Assembly: GCA_963714425.1 (NCBI GenBank)
Contig: CAVQOI010000006.1
Location: 1-64,000, forward strand
Source of the DNA: DATCYX01 sp963714425
GTDB taxonomy: Bacteria; Chloroflexota; Anaerolineae; Anaerolineales; UBA4823
Direction of reading: 5' to 3'
Length of the DNA stretch: 64,000 nt
Shown: piece by piece, positions 1-8,953 of the stretch
How positions within the stretch are numbered: position 1 is the first letter of the stretch
How the letters are laid out: the number at the start of each line of letters is the position of its first letter
Made by a program: the position numbers and the translations under genes
Notes under the pieces: generated by a model
The model's database searches: none
What the model saw: only the letters and a program-made list of their open reading frames with translations
What the model was told of the DNA's origin: nothing

Positions 1-219
1 AGTCCCCTGGCAAGATTATATTCTGGCTACAGGACTGGGTATGCAGGGTTAAAGGACCTTGTACCAGGTGATGAATTTGGTACAGGTATGAATGAGGGAA
101 TTATTCGAGAATGGGTTGATCGATTTTATAAGGGCGATGAAGAATTTCAGAATGACGATAAATGGTATGAATTAGTGCTTCAAGCCGATGCAGACCAAAC
201 GAGGTGGTACGACAGGTAG
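1..219 (+). CDS. 3' end of an unknown protein (truncated by window edge)
   Basis: An open frame enters from the left edge and stops at a TAG at 217-219. The visible 72 residues include GDEFGTGMNEGIIREWVD and an acidic stretch, and I do not recognise a family. The frame overlaps the next reading frame by 32 bases. The overlap could be translational coupling. It could also be one gene split by a one-base insertion near 195-215, since joining the frames gives a continuous acidic linker (ADADQTR then GGTTGSEIAGG). Similar single-base shifts elsewhere in the window make the second reading plausible. Confidence 0.5.
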   Translation, partial: SPLARLYSGYRTGYAGLKDLVPGDEFGTGMNEGIIREWVDRFYKGDEEFQNDDKWYELVLQADADQTRWYDR

Positions 220-1138
220 TGAAATTGCTGGTGGCGTACCGCCAATCGATGATGGAGTTGCCCCAGATAATGAATTGGACAAAGCTGATGAAACAGGCAC
301 TGCGGGCCAAGATTTAGTGGTCGAGGATTTTGAGCTAGATAAAAATTTGTCTAAAAATTATCAACTAGATATTGACAATGCACCTATCTCGATAAAAGCA
401 AGAGTGAGAAAAGTAATAAGTCCTAGCATGGAAGAGCCTATCCGTGTGAAGGCAACGGGATACAATTTTGAATTTGACTACTATTATCGGCATCCTTATT
501 TCGAAGAAAGCCTAGATCTGCCGATTGATTATTTCTTGGTGGACATAGCACACCATTTTTTAGCTTTATCTGCTCAATCTCCTCGGAATTGGCCGGTATC
601 CTCTATTGAGAAAAAATTACGGGAAAAGTATTTTCCTGAAACATTATCGGAAATATCTACCATGGCAAACATGGCTTCATCCATAATCGCCGAATTTCGC
701 GAACACATAGATGAGAGATTGGTGGAAGTGACACCTATCGATACAGGGATTATTGATGAAGAAACTATGGAGATGATTAAGCTTCGGGCACTTCAATCCG
801 ATCTGGGTGATGAGGATTTTGTGAGAGAAACGATAAAAACGGGAAAGTTCGTTAAGTACGTTGACAACAAGTTTCTTCTCAAGGTAATTATAAATTTTCC
901 TGGTTTAGTAATGGACGGGGCATTTTTCTCAAATCCTTACGAAACCCTATCTCCCGTTTTGCGGGAGGAGGCCCTTCAAATGATTTTGGATGGAATCGAG
1001 GATGTTTTTTGGTTAGCTGGTGAGGGACGTGATGCAATGTCAAAGGACATGGCATGGCGGCTTCGCTTTGGACGCGCGCTTGCATCGATGCGCTTACTAC
1101 AAAGCTGGCGGAGTGAAGTAAGTGGCTGGTTATGTTAG
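188..1138 (+). CDS. Unknown 316-aa protein of a restriction-like island
   Basis: This is an AT-rich gene just upstream of the nuclease-helicase gene, whose ATG at 1132 overlaps its stop. It has an acidic, probably unstructured N-terminus (residues 1-55, rich in D/E/G) and then a mixed alpha/beta body with several helix-like stretches. There is no signal peptide, membrane segment or cysteine cluster, and I cannot name a family. The first ATG may not be the true start because the preceding frame may belong to the same protein (see 1-219). Its position suggests a specificity or ATPase partner of the nuclease-helicase, which is inference from synteny only. Confidence 0.55.
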   Translation: MQTKRGGTTGSEIAGGVPPIDDGVAPDNELDKADETGTAGQDLVVEDFELDKNLSKNYQLDIDNAPISIKARVRKVISPSMEEPIRVKATGYNFEFDYYYRHPYFEESLDLPIDYFLVDIAHHFLALSAQSPRNWPVSSIEKKLREKYFPETLSEISTMANMASSIIAEFREHIDERLVEVTPIDTGIIDEETMEMIKLRALQSDLGDEDFVRETIKTGKFVKYVDNKFLLKVIINFPGLVMDGAFFSNPYETLSPVLREEALQMILDGIEDVFWLAGEGRDAMSKDMAWRLRFGRALASMRLLQSWRSEVSGWLC

Positions 1139-2774
1139 CGAGGACGATTAGCTTACGGCTCGTGGCAAGCAATTGAACGGATGGTTGCCCGTCTACTTGA
1201 ACATAGTGGCTTCAAGGACGTAATGATTGTTGGCGGGGCCGGTGATCAGGGGGCAGATATCGTGGGCACTTTCCAGCAGCAAAGGTGGGTGGTACAAGCA
1301 AAGTATGGTTGATTCGGGGAAAATCAATTCATCTGCTTCCAAGGAAATTGTTCGATCATTGTCGGCATACGAATCTGATATAGCTGTTGTAGCAACAAAT
1401 CAATCTTTTACTCAAGATGCTTACGAGTATCAAAATCAACTCAAATTTGCAGGTATAGACCTTCGCTTATGGGATGGAGTATATCTCCTGAATTATTATA
1501 AGAAAACAAAACGGGTTTCAAGGGCTTATAAGGAACTTAGGTCTTATCAAGTGGAGGCTGTGGATGAGGTGGAGAGAAAGAGAAGTCAAGGTGGTATAAG
1601 TGCATTGATAATCATGGCAACAGGCCTGGGTAAAAGTCTGGTTGCAAACCAACTTGTAGTCAACGAGTTAGCACGTAACCCTAACCAAGAAGTTCTTGTA
1701 CTAGCCCACATGACAGATCTGGTCCGACAACTGGAGCTGTCCTCTTGGTCACAATTGGACAAGGAAATATCCACGCACTTGTGGATGGATGGTGAAACAC
1801 CGACATACTCCGGGGGAGTAGTGTTTGCGACCTGGCAATCAATCGCTATTGCTATAAAACATGAGCCATTAGAAGGGCGATTTGGATTAATATTAGTGGA
1901 TGAAGCCCATCACGCTCCTTCAGTGGTTTTCAGTCAATTGTTAAGTAAACTGCATCCAAATTTCTTGGTTGGCCTTACGGCAACTCCCTGGCGAGGCGAT
2001 GAAAAAACCCTTGATGATTTGTTCGGACCTCCTACAAATGTCTTGAATATTGTAGAAGGAATGCAACGGGGTTTCCTCGCCGAGGTCGATTACAGGATGT
2101 TATCAGATGGCATTGATTGGGACGATATTGCCATGATGTCCCGTCTAGGTTTTACTATAAAGGATTTGAATGCGAAGTTGATTCTTCCAGATAGGGATCT
2201 GGCCATCATCGAAAAATTTGTTGAACATTTCAATTCGATTAAGAATGCAAGAGCAATGATGTTTTGTAGATCTAAGCCTCATGCAGACATGCTTCAACCA
2301 CTCTTGGCTGCGCATGGTGTTAAAACCGCAGTGCTTCACAGCGGGCTTCCTCGAGATCAACGATTTCACAATCTGTCAAGCTTCCGTTTGGGCATGATTG
2401 ATTGTCTAGTGTCTGTGGAAATGCTTAATGAAGGCATTGATGTGCCTGATGTCAACATTGTAGCATTCATGCGCGTGACTCATAGCCGTCGGATTTTTAT
2501 TCAGCAGCTTGGGCGTGGGTTAAGGCTCAACCCTGGTAAATCCAAGGTGCTGGTTCTGGATTTTGTTGCTGATATTCGCAGGATAGCTGCGGGGATCAAT
2601 ATTAACCGTGAAGCAGTAGAACGTGGAATGGAACCCGAAGTAATACGGTTTCAAGATGGTAGGATAATAAAGTTCGAGAATGATTTTCCTGCTTCATTCT
2701 TCGATGAATATCTAGCAGATGTAGCAGATATTGAGAATATGGACGATGGGTCACGACTAAAATTTCCTGATTAA
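1132..2774 (+). CDS. Mrr-like nuclease fused to SF2 DEAH helicase (two frameshifts)
   Basis: An Mrr_cat nuclease fold is followed by a superfamily 2 helicase, an architecture found in DNA restriction systems. Starting at ATG 1132 (MLART) and allowing one extra base near 1144-1148 gives LAYGSWQAIERMVARLLEHS, then GAGDQGADIVG and WVVQAKYG, the PD-(D/E)xK core with Asp and QxK. A second extra base at 1309-1310 joins DSGKINSSASKEIV. The uninterrupted part from about 1311 has helicase motif I (ATGLGKS), DEAH (VDEAHHAPS), motif III (TATPW), a conserved NEGIDVPD segment and motif VI (QQLGRGLR). Start and stop overlap the upstream gene. Whether the shifts are real decay or sequence error cannot be told from one sequence. 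Family assignment is firm. Confidence 0.8.
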
Positions 2775-2947
2775 AGCTCGATTATCAGGATGAACTAGAT
2801 ACCTACTCATCAGCCAACCGTATTAGAGGGTCTTTATTATAAATTCACAAAGAATGTTGCTGCAATCTGCATCTAGGTAATATATTTGGAGAGATAAGGG
2901 AAATCTAGAATTGCAATTCCACATCGTATTGGAATAATCTTAAATGA

Positions 2948-3670
2948 TTGGTTATCAAAGTGAGTCATTTACCACCTGATAATAAAATTAATAAATTTCG
3001 AAAGGCATTATTATCCTGGTATTCTAATAATGGTCGATCATTTCCATGGCGAGCAAAATCCGCTACTGTTTATGAGCGAATAATTTCCGAAATCCTTTTA
3101 CAGCGTACTCAAGCAACAACGGTAGACAGTTTTTACCCAAAGTTCATAAAAAAATATCCTTCTTGGAACGTACTTGCACTAGCATCAGAAACTGAACTCC
3201 AAGAGTGGTTTAAACCGATCGGATTGTGGCGTAGAAAGGCATCTTCAATCAAAATGTTAGCACGCGAGATGCACTTAAGGAATGGGGAATTTCCTAGGGG
3301 GAGAAATGACATACAGGCTTTGCCAGGTATTGGGCAATATATATGCAATGCAGTACTTATCTTCGGTTTTGAGGAGTCTCAACCCTTGCTAGATGCAAAT
3401 ATGGCAAGGGTTCTTGAGAGGTATTTTGGACCAAGAAAACTCGTTGATATAAGGTATGATCCATACCTTCAAAACCTTGCAAAAAAAGTAGTGGCCGGGA
3501 GAGACACTGTTAGCATTAACTGGGCAATACTCGACATAGCTTCACTACTGTGTAAACAACGTGCCCCTTTGTGTCATGATTGTCCATTGTTAGATGGATG
3601 CAAATACCCGAGGGAATTTGGATTAGAAAATCCGCATAGCCATAACAGTGATAACCAAACTTACTTTTGA
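2948..3670 (+). CDS. HhH-GPD DNA glycosylase, Mig-like T/G mismatch type
   Basis: A 240-aa EndoIII/MutY superfamily glycosylase. Visible features are FPWR (33-36), SEILLQRTQ (47-55), the helix-hairpin-helix LPGIGQYICNAVL (125-137), the catalytic Asp in LLDANMARVL (Asp149) and a 4Fe-4S loop with Cys202, 209, 212 and 218 (C-x6-C-x2-C-x5-C). Where EndoIII has its catalytic Lys, this protein has Tyr131. Tyr plus Asp is what is known for the Mig.MthI T/G mismatch glycosylase, which repairs deaminated 5-methylcytosine beside a restriction-modification system. MutY has Ser there and also a C-terminal domain, which is absent here. The start is taken as TTG 2948; GTG 2960 is also possible. Proximity to the Mrr-helicase gene supports a Mig-like role. 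Confidence 0.82.
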   Translation: MVIKVSHLPPDNKINKFRKALLSWYSNNGRSFPWRAKSATVYERIISEILLQRTQATTVDSFYPKFIKKYPSWNVLALASETELQEWFKPIGLWRRKASSIKMLAREMHLRNGEFPRGRNDIQALPGIGQYICNAVLIFGFEESQPLLDANMARVLERYFGPRKLVDIRYDPYLQNLAKKVVAGRDTVSINWAILDIASLLCKQRAPLCHDCPLLDGCKYPREFGLENPHSHNSDNQTYF

Positions 3671-4029
3671 TTATTAGGTGACCTTGTGGATAATGTCTCG
3701 AAGAGTGCTAGATTCTCATTGAATAGAGTAGCATTATGTATCTAAAACAAGTGCTATCGTACACGAGAAAATTACATTATTCCCACGGGGCCGCATAGCT
3801 TGTAAATGCTTGCATCCCATCCCGCACATTTTCCCCACCCTCGAATTGGGGTGGGGTGGGCACATGCCCAATCTCCTCCATAACCTCCTCATTCTCAATG
3901 ACCTCAATCATCGGGGTTGTCCAAACAGTAACTACCAATCGATCATTGCCCCTGCGTCTTTTTAGACTGCCCCTTCTGCTAACCCCTAACTCCTCACTCT
4001 CTGACTGCTCTCTACTCTCTGCTCTCTTC
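3671..4029. other. Intergenic junction between AT-rich island and chromosome
   Basis: No convincing gene. Composition changes from AT-rich to GC-rich near 3780. An imperfect C-rich/G-rich inverted repeat lies at about 3825-3860 (CCCCACCC against GGGGTGGGG). A pyrimidine-rich simple-sequence tract (CTCCTCACTCTCTGACTGCTC type) precedes the comEA stop. I saw no tRNA or att-like direct repeat that would mark an insertion site. Confidence 0.5.
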
Positions 4030-4597
4030 CTACCTCACCGTAATCATCCCCCTGATCTCCTCAAAGATCCCCGCACCAATCCCCTCCACATCCTGGATGG
4101 CTTCAATATCCGCGAACGGCCCGTGTTCCTGGCGGTAAGCGATAATGGCTTTCGCCCGCGTCGGCCCGATGCCCGGCAGCCCCTCTAGCTCCCTCTGGCT
4201 GGCAGTGTTGATATTCACCAGCGCCTCTCCCCCAGTGCCAGACGAGACGCCGCCCGTCGTATCAACGGGCGGCGTCTCATTTTCGGAAATCACGTAAATC
4301 TGCGCACCATCTTCGAGGCTGGCTGCCAGGTTGAGCCCATCGAGAACCGCCTGGGGTCGCGCTCCCGCCGGCTGCCTGGATGGCGTCCTGGACGCGGCTG
4401 CCGTGGGGCAGCTCGTACACTCCCGGGTTGGCTACTGCGCCGTTTACATGCACGATCACGGGCGGCGGGCCGGGGGGCGTTGACAGCCGGATGGCCTCAC
4501 CTCTCGGCGAGCTGCTTACCACGAGCAGTACACCCGCCGCCAGGGTGCCGATCAGCACGCCGATCCCCAGCGGCCAGGCTGCCGCCCACTTGCTCAT
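4030..4597 (-). CDS. comEA: ComEA-type DNA-binding protein (SLBB + HhH), frameshifted
   Basis: Membrane-anchored DNA receptor of natural transformation. The N-terminus has one membrane helix (IGVLIGTLAAGVLLVV), then an SLBB domain (VIVHVNGAVANPGVYELPHG). After a frame break come the expected linker (AVLDGLNLAASLEDGAQIYV) and a double helix-hairpin-helix DNA-binding domain (VNINTASQRELEGLPGIG and IEAIQDVEGIGAGIFEEI). The break is one extra base in a C-run (4364-4366 on the plus strand); removing it restores the whole family architecture. The ATG overlaps the stop of the upstream S1 gene by four bases, so the pair is probably co-transcribed. Confidence 0.85.
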
Positions 4598-5580
4598 TCC
4601 TCTTCGAAGAGCATGCTCAAGCCAAGCCGCTGCTTGGCGGCGTCTACATGCAGCACTCTCACCTTGACCTCTTGCCCTTCATGCAGCAGATCGCTCAGGC
4701 TCGACGGTTGTGTCTCGGACGGGATCTCCGAGACATGGATAAGTCCGTCCAGCCCCTCTTCAAGTCGGGCAAAAGCCCCAAAAGGCACCAGGCTGGTGAT
4801 GACCGCGTCTGTGACCATTCCGGGGAAGTAGCGCTGGTCAGCCGACTCCCAGGGGTTGGGGTGCAGTCGCTTCATGCTCAGCGCCACGCGCGAGCGGTCC
4901 GGGTCAACGTTGATCACGTGCACCTGGATCTCGTTGCCATACTTCACCACGTCCGCAGGATGGCGGACGCGTCCCCAGGAGATCTCTGACACGTGGATCA
5001 GCCCTTCTACACCACCCAGATCGACGAAGACGCCGAACTCGGTGATATTGGTAACCGTGCCGCTGACACACTGCCCGGTTTGCAGCTGGTGCAGCAGCAA
5101 GTTGCGGCTCCCTGGCTGCGCCAGGGCGGCGCGTTCTGAGAAGACCACCCGGCCGCGCGACGGATCGCACTCGATAATCTTAAGATTTAATTCTTTCCCG
5201 GAATAAGCCTTCAGGGTTGCTTCCTGTTCGGCCTCATCTTTTTCTGCAGGCACATCCACCAGGTGAGAAACTGGCACGAATCCCTGCAAGCCATCCCCAC
5301 TCACCAGCAGGCCGCCCCGGTTGTAGCCGTTTACTTGCATGGCGATAATCTTATCCAGGTCGTACAGCTCCATCGCCAGGTCCCAATCCACATCTGGCTC
5401 GCTGGGCGCTTGTACGGCTGGAATTCTGCCGTTGGGAGAGTGCCAGGTGGCCTCTCTGCGGGGTGATCTACCAACTTGCCCGTGCTCCTCCGCCAGAATC
5501 GCATCCCACCACGATTCATCCATCGGAGGCGGCCCCCCTTCGATGTTCCCAAACGTTTTATTCGGTTGTTTATTCACCAT
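4594..5580 (-). CDS. S1-domain RNA-binding protein (three S1 repeats)
   Basis: A protein of about 328 aa with three S1 OB-folds in its C-terminal three quarters. The first, around residues 75-150, is degenerate (GGLLVSGDGLQGFVPVSHL). The second has GTVTNITEFGVFVDLGGVEG followed by LIHVSEISW. The third has LVPFGAFARLEEGLDGLIHV. The N-terminal 70 residues are unlike S1. It is shorter than a canonical six-repeat ribosomal protein S1, so it may be the lineage's S1 or a paralogous RNA-binding factor. Start chosen at ATG 5580, with AAGGTGGG just upstream. It overlaps comEA by four bases. Confidence 0.85.
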   Translation of the reverse strand: MVNKQPNKTFGNIEGGPPPMDESWWDAILAEEHGQVGRSPRREATWHSPNGRIPAVQAPSEPDVDWDLAMELYDLDKIIAMQVNGYNRGGLLVSGDGLQGFVPVSHLVDVPAEKDEAEQEATLKAYSGKELNLKIIECDPSRGRVVFSERAALAQPGSRNLLLHQLQTGQCVSGTVTNITEFGVFVDLGGVEGLIHVSEISWGRVRHPADVVKYGNEIQVHVINVDPDRSRVALSMKRLHPNPWESADQRYFPGMVTDAVITSLVPFGAFARLEEGLDGLIHVSEIPSETQPSSLSDLLHEGQEVKVRVLHVDAAKQRLGLSMLFEEE

Positions 5581-5604
5581 TAAGCCCACCTTGTCGGTTG
5601 ACTG

Positions 5605-7527
5605 CTATTTGTGTAGCGGTCCCCCCGCTACTGGCGTCCTATCCAACACGTCTTTCTCCATCTCAAGGATGGCATTTGCGACCACTTCGATGGCGACGCG
5701 TTGCTTGCGGTACAGGTCAGCTTCAGACATTGCCAGACGCAGAGCAACCTCGCGCACCTTGCGGCCCTCCATGAATTTCAATTCTAATATATTATATAAG
5801 ATCCATTCTCCTGTAAAGCGTCGTTCTCCCTCCGGTCGCACCCGATCGATCGCCTGGCGCAGAATAGAGCGCAGAGCGTTGGTCGGGTTGCCCTCGTGCT
5901 CCTGCAACGCATGCTGAACCACTTTCAAGCGCATCAGCGGGCTGTCGGTCAGCTTGGGTCCACCCCAATAATGCGTTAGCGCATCTTTCACCCAGGCCGA
6001 TAACTTGCCTTGCTCGACGTTGAATTCAGGCTGGGTGAGCAGCTCACCTGCGCCATAGCGCGTGGCCGCCCGCAGGCTCTGGATCAATTCTACCGCAGGA
6101 GTCAGCGCCTCGACAGAGGTAAATAGATTCTCCTGAGCCCGCCGGTCCTCCAGGGCCAGGGCGGCCCTCTGCGCCAGGATGCTCAAGGCATCCCTCTGCT
6201 CCTCGTCAATTTGCTGCTCGGGTCTGCGCATGGCGCCCATCAAGCCCACCATCTCCTCGTGCTCGTTGCGCTGCGCGTATAGCGGTACCAACCAGTAGTC
6301 CCCCCACTGGAATAATGTTTCCTTCGTGCCATTTTGGGCTGCTTGCTTCAATACCTCCTGCGACAGGTCTTCTTTTTGCAGAATGTGTTCGCTGCCGATA
6401 GTGACCACCGTCTCCAGGCCGTTTTGACCCAGCGAGGCCACGAACGCATTGGATGCCTGCAAGCGGTCGCACACAGCAGCCAGCACCAATTCGAGGAACT
6501 GGTGGAGGTCGCTGGATGTGAGCAAGCGTTCTTCGAGGTGTTGGAGCAGCTCGATATTTCCCCGGTCGCCCCCATGGAACAGCCAGCGTTCCCACAAAGG
6601 CGCTGCCAGCGTGATCAGGTATTCCAGGATCAGCACCAAAGCGACCATGATGATGGGCACGGCCGCGGTGTAACTCTGCCCGGCCGACTCTCCAGCACGG
6701 CGCACCAATGTGGTAGCTGCCAGCACGGTGGAGGCGGTCACCGGACCGCGCATCAGCCATTTGAACAGCCTGCGCTTGACCACCCGGTCGGGCCAGGGCA
6801 CGCCGAAGAATGCGACCGCATACGCCATCAGCACCAGCAGCGCTGAGACCGCCAGGTTGCTGACGGTTGCGGCGATCCAGAAGAGCAGCGGGGTGCTGGC
6901 CGCCAGGCCCGAGCCAAAGAGCAGGTACGGGTACGAGCCCAGTGCGGGCGCCAGCCCGCCAACGAGCAAGTAGCTCATGCGCCGGCGGCTGGTCCTCGCC
7001 ACAGTGCGCCGGAAGGCGCGCAGAAAGTTGACCCAAGCAAAAGCAATATCGATGGCGAAGTAGAGCGTGAAAACCCATGTCAGCCAGGTGCGCTCCAGGT
7101 GGGGTGCTGGCTGTTCGTTCTGCACCAGCCGCCCAACGAGCAGCCCGGATGGCAGGGCAAGCAAGAAAGCCAGGGATAGGATATAGGAAAAACGCACAAC
7201 CATGCGCCTGCGCCCGCGCGAAGGCCGCCCCGTGGTGGCCAGCAAGGCGTCGGAGAAATGCAGATAGGTCGCGGGGAGGAAGGTGATGCCGATCCATTGC
7301 AGGCGCAGCCAGAATTCGAGGTCGCGGGAGGACGAGGCAGTAGAGCCGATGGCGTCGCCAACAAACACGATCACCACGCACACCAGGATGAGGGCGAAGG
7401 AGCGCGCTACGCGGTCGCGCAAGTTGAAGGTGAGCGCGTAGAGCAGGAGCGAAAATGCCGTGATGGCGATCCCCGCCGTCAGCAGCTGGTTAAGCGTCAC
7501 CAGGATGGTGAGCAAAAGATCAGTCAT
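5605..7527 (-). CDS. 8TM sensor protein with GAF domain and C-terminal helical domain
   Basis: A 640-aa membrane sensor. About eight hydrophobic helices occupy residues 5-310, in the style of 7TM/8TM histidine-kinase inputs. A GAF-like domain follows (about 330-480, containing DLHQFLELVLAAVCDRLQA and ALSILAQRAALALEDRR). The C-terminal 150 residues contain a segment that resembles a DNA-binding or kinase-associated helical region (WILYNILELKFMEGRKVREV). I see no histidine phospho-acceptor box and no HATPase motifs, so this is not a complete kinase. The output mechanism is unknown. It stands alone, 25 bases upstream of the S1 gene on the same strand. Confidence 0.7.
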   Translation of the reverse strand: MTDLLLTILVTLNQLLTAGIAITAFSLLLYALTFNLRDRVARSFALILVCVVIVFVGDAIGSTASSSRDLEFWLRLQWIGITFLPATYLHFSDALLATTGRPSRGRRRMVVRFSYILSLAFLLALPSGLLVGRLVQNEQPAPHLERTWLTWVFTLYFAIDIAFAWVNFLRAFRRTVARTSRRRMSYLLVGGLAPALGSYPYLLFGSGLAASTPLLFWIAATVSNLAVSALLVLMAYAVAFFGVPWPDRVVKRRLFKWLMRGPVTASTVLAATTLVRRAGESAGQSYTAAVPIIMVALVLILEYLITLAAPLWERWLFHGGDRGNIELLQHLEERLLTSSDLHQFLELVLAAVCDRLQASNAFVASLGQNGLETVVTIGSEHILQKEDLSQEVLKQAAQNGTKETLFQWGDYWLVPLYAQRNEHEEMVGLMGAMRRPEQQIDEEQRDALSILAQRAALALEDRRAQENLFTSVEALTPAVELIQSLRAATRYGAGELLTQPEFNVEQGKLSAWVKDALTHYWGGPKLTDSPLMRLKVVQHALQEHEGNPTNALRSILRQAIDRVRPEGERRFTGEWILYNILELKFMEGRKVREVALRLAMSEADLYRKQRVAIEVVANAILEMEKDVLDRTPVAGGPLHK

Positions 7528-7626
7528 TACCCTTGTTTATCCTACCTGTTCCCTCCTAGCCACCTTCAGGGCGAGGAGGAAAAAGCCCCAACAATCAAAT
7601 AATGGTGCTTAGAGGGAGTCATTTCG

Positions 7627-8166
7627 CTATCGCAAAGACTTTGCAAAAAACAAACCAATATCATGGTTGGCGAAAAACCGGTCGTTGTACCCGCAAAAGT
7701 CGAAGCCCAGCTTGCGCGCCATTTGCAGAGCGGGGTAGTTCTTAGGCTGCATCTCAAGCACCAAACGGCGGCAGTCATGATTCTCACCCCATTCCTGGGC
7801 TGCCAGGAGTAAGGCGCTGCCGATTCCCTGGCGACGCAGGCGGCGCAGCACCACCAGGTCGGTCACCCAGGCAGTCACCGGGGCGATGTCCAGGTTCAGG
7901 CTGATGTAGCCAACCGGTATATCGTCCAGCAATGCTACCAATACACCCGCGCGCTGCTCCCAATCTTGCTCCAAGCGGCTCGCCAGACGAGGATATTCAA
8001 CGCGCACGGAATGTGGCAGGCGAGTCTCGCGGAAACGAACGTTCACCTGGCCTTCATCAACCTTGAGCTCCATTTGCCAAACAGAATCACTGGTGTAGTT
8101 GTGGTCGATTGCGATCAAGGCAGCGATATCTGCTGCGTTTCCTGGGCGGATGTTGATCTCTGGCAT
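7627..8166 (-). CDS. GNAT family N-acetyltransferase
   Basis: A 179-aa GNAT-fold acetyltransferase. The acetyl-CoA-binding motif A is RRLRRQGIGSALL (R-x-x-G-x-G/A), preceded by the beta4 strand VTDLVVL and followed by the C-terminal motif B region (KNYPALQMARKLGFDFCGY). The substrate cannot be read from sequence; the family covers protein N-termini, antibiotics and small amines. A good Shine-Dalgarno (GGAAGG) lies 8-10 bases before the ATG. It is probably in one transcript with the membrane protein that starts at 8887. Confidence 0.88.
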   Translation of the reverse strand: MPEINIRPGNAADIAALIAIDHNYTSDSVWQMELKVDEGQVNVRFRETRLPHSVRVEYPRLASRLEQDWEQRAGVLVALLDDIPVGYISLNLDIAPVTAWVTDLVVLRRLRRQGIGSALLLAAQEWGENHDCRRLVLEMQPKNYPALQMARKLGFDFCGYNDRFFANHDIGLFFAKSLR

Positions 8167-8185
8167 AAATGCTACCTTCCTGGGT

Positions 8186-8887
8186 TCACGGGGTGGGATT
8201 GGTCACACGCACGGCGACGATGCATGGCGGCATGGACTGCCCCTGATTATCGGAGACCACCAGGCTGAGCTGATGATCGCCGGGCGAGAGCAGGCTGGTG
8301 TTCCAGGCGCCTAGGGTGGCGTCCACCTTGACCTCGTTGCCTGCCAGGATGGTCAGCCAGTTCTCCTCTTCGACACGCTTCATCTCCAGCTTGAAGAAGC
8401 CAAAGTTTGGGATGCTCGCCGTGCCTGTGATGACTACCACACCGCCGATCTCGCCCCCATTCGTTGGCGAGGTGATAGTTATCTGGCCTGGGATGCAGCC
8501 CTCTCCGGATTGCGGCATGGTAGGAGCCAGGGTGGGTGTGGCTGGCAGGGGTGTCCCAGCTTCAGCCTGAACGGTGGGCTGCAGGGTAGAGGTAGGGGTC
8601 GCTAACAGGTCCAGGGTGGGGGTGAGCAACGGCACAGCTCCGGGCATGGTTGGGATGATAATAGATACCAGAAAGAATTCAGCGATCACCAGCGCAACCA
8701 GCAATGCCATGATGCTGGCGGATTGGTTGAGACGCGCCTGCGCACTTTCACGCTCCAATCCAAAAGCAGCCTCGCGCAACTCCTGCCACGCCAGGATAAA
8801 TTTTCGGACATAGATGAGGCCCCCCAGGCCTAGAAGGAGGTAGATCCATACTTCGTAGGCTCGGAAAAACCGGAACGCTTCTTCCAT
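8186..8887 (-). CDS. Two-helix membrane protein with Thr/Pro linker and beta domain
   Basis: 233 aa. Two membrane helices (about residues 12-30 and 58-78) are followed by a low-complexity TPT/PTL linker of about 45 residues. A C-terminal domain of about 100 residues is predicted to be beta-rich (GQITITSPTNGGEIGGVVVI) and resembles an Ig-like extracellular module. No enzyme motif is visible. The linker style is common in surface proteins of Chloroflexota. Function unknown; a cell-surface stalk is the simplest reading. Confidence 0.7.
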   Translation of the reverse strand: MEEAFRFFRAYEVWIYLLLGLGGLIYVRKFILAWQELREAAFGLERESAQARLNQSASIMALLVALVIAEFFLVSIIIPTMPGAVPLLTPTLDLLATPTSTLQPTVQAEAGTPLPATPTLAPTMPQSGEGCIPGQITITSPTNGGEIGGVVVITGTASIPNFGFFKLEMKRVEEENWLTILAGNEVKVDATLGAWNTSLLSPGDHQLSLVVSDNQGQSMPPCIVAVRVTNPTP

Positions 8888-8953
8888 GCGGAATCTGCTT
8901 TACCCTGCTGGACTGGCGTCGGATTTGAACAGACACCAGCGGTTGCGAATAGG

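Noticed and set aside
1300..1320. In-frame TGA in the Mrr domain as a second selenocysteine codon
   Set aside because: The frame after the TGA has no similarity to the Mrr fold, whereas the +1 frame continues it (DSGKINSSASKEIV). A frameshift explains it better.
3856..4188. Plus-strand open frame opposite comEA
   Set aside because: Antisense of the HhH domain and the pyrimidine tract; no independent coding evidence.
4594..5580. Calling the S1 protein rpsA
   Set aside because: Three repeats instead of four to six and a non-S1 N-terminus; symbol left empty.
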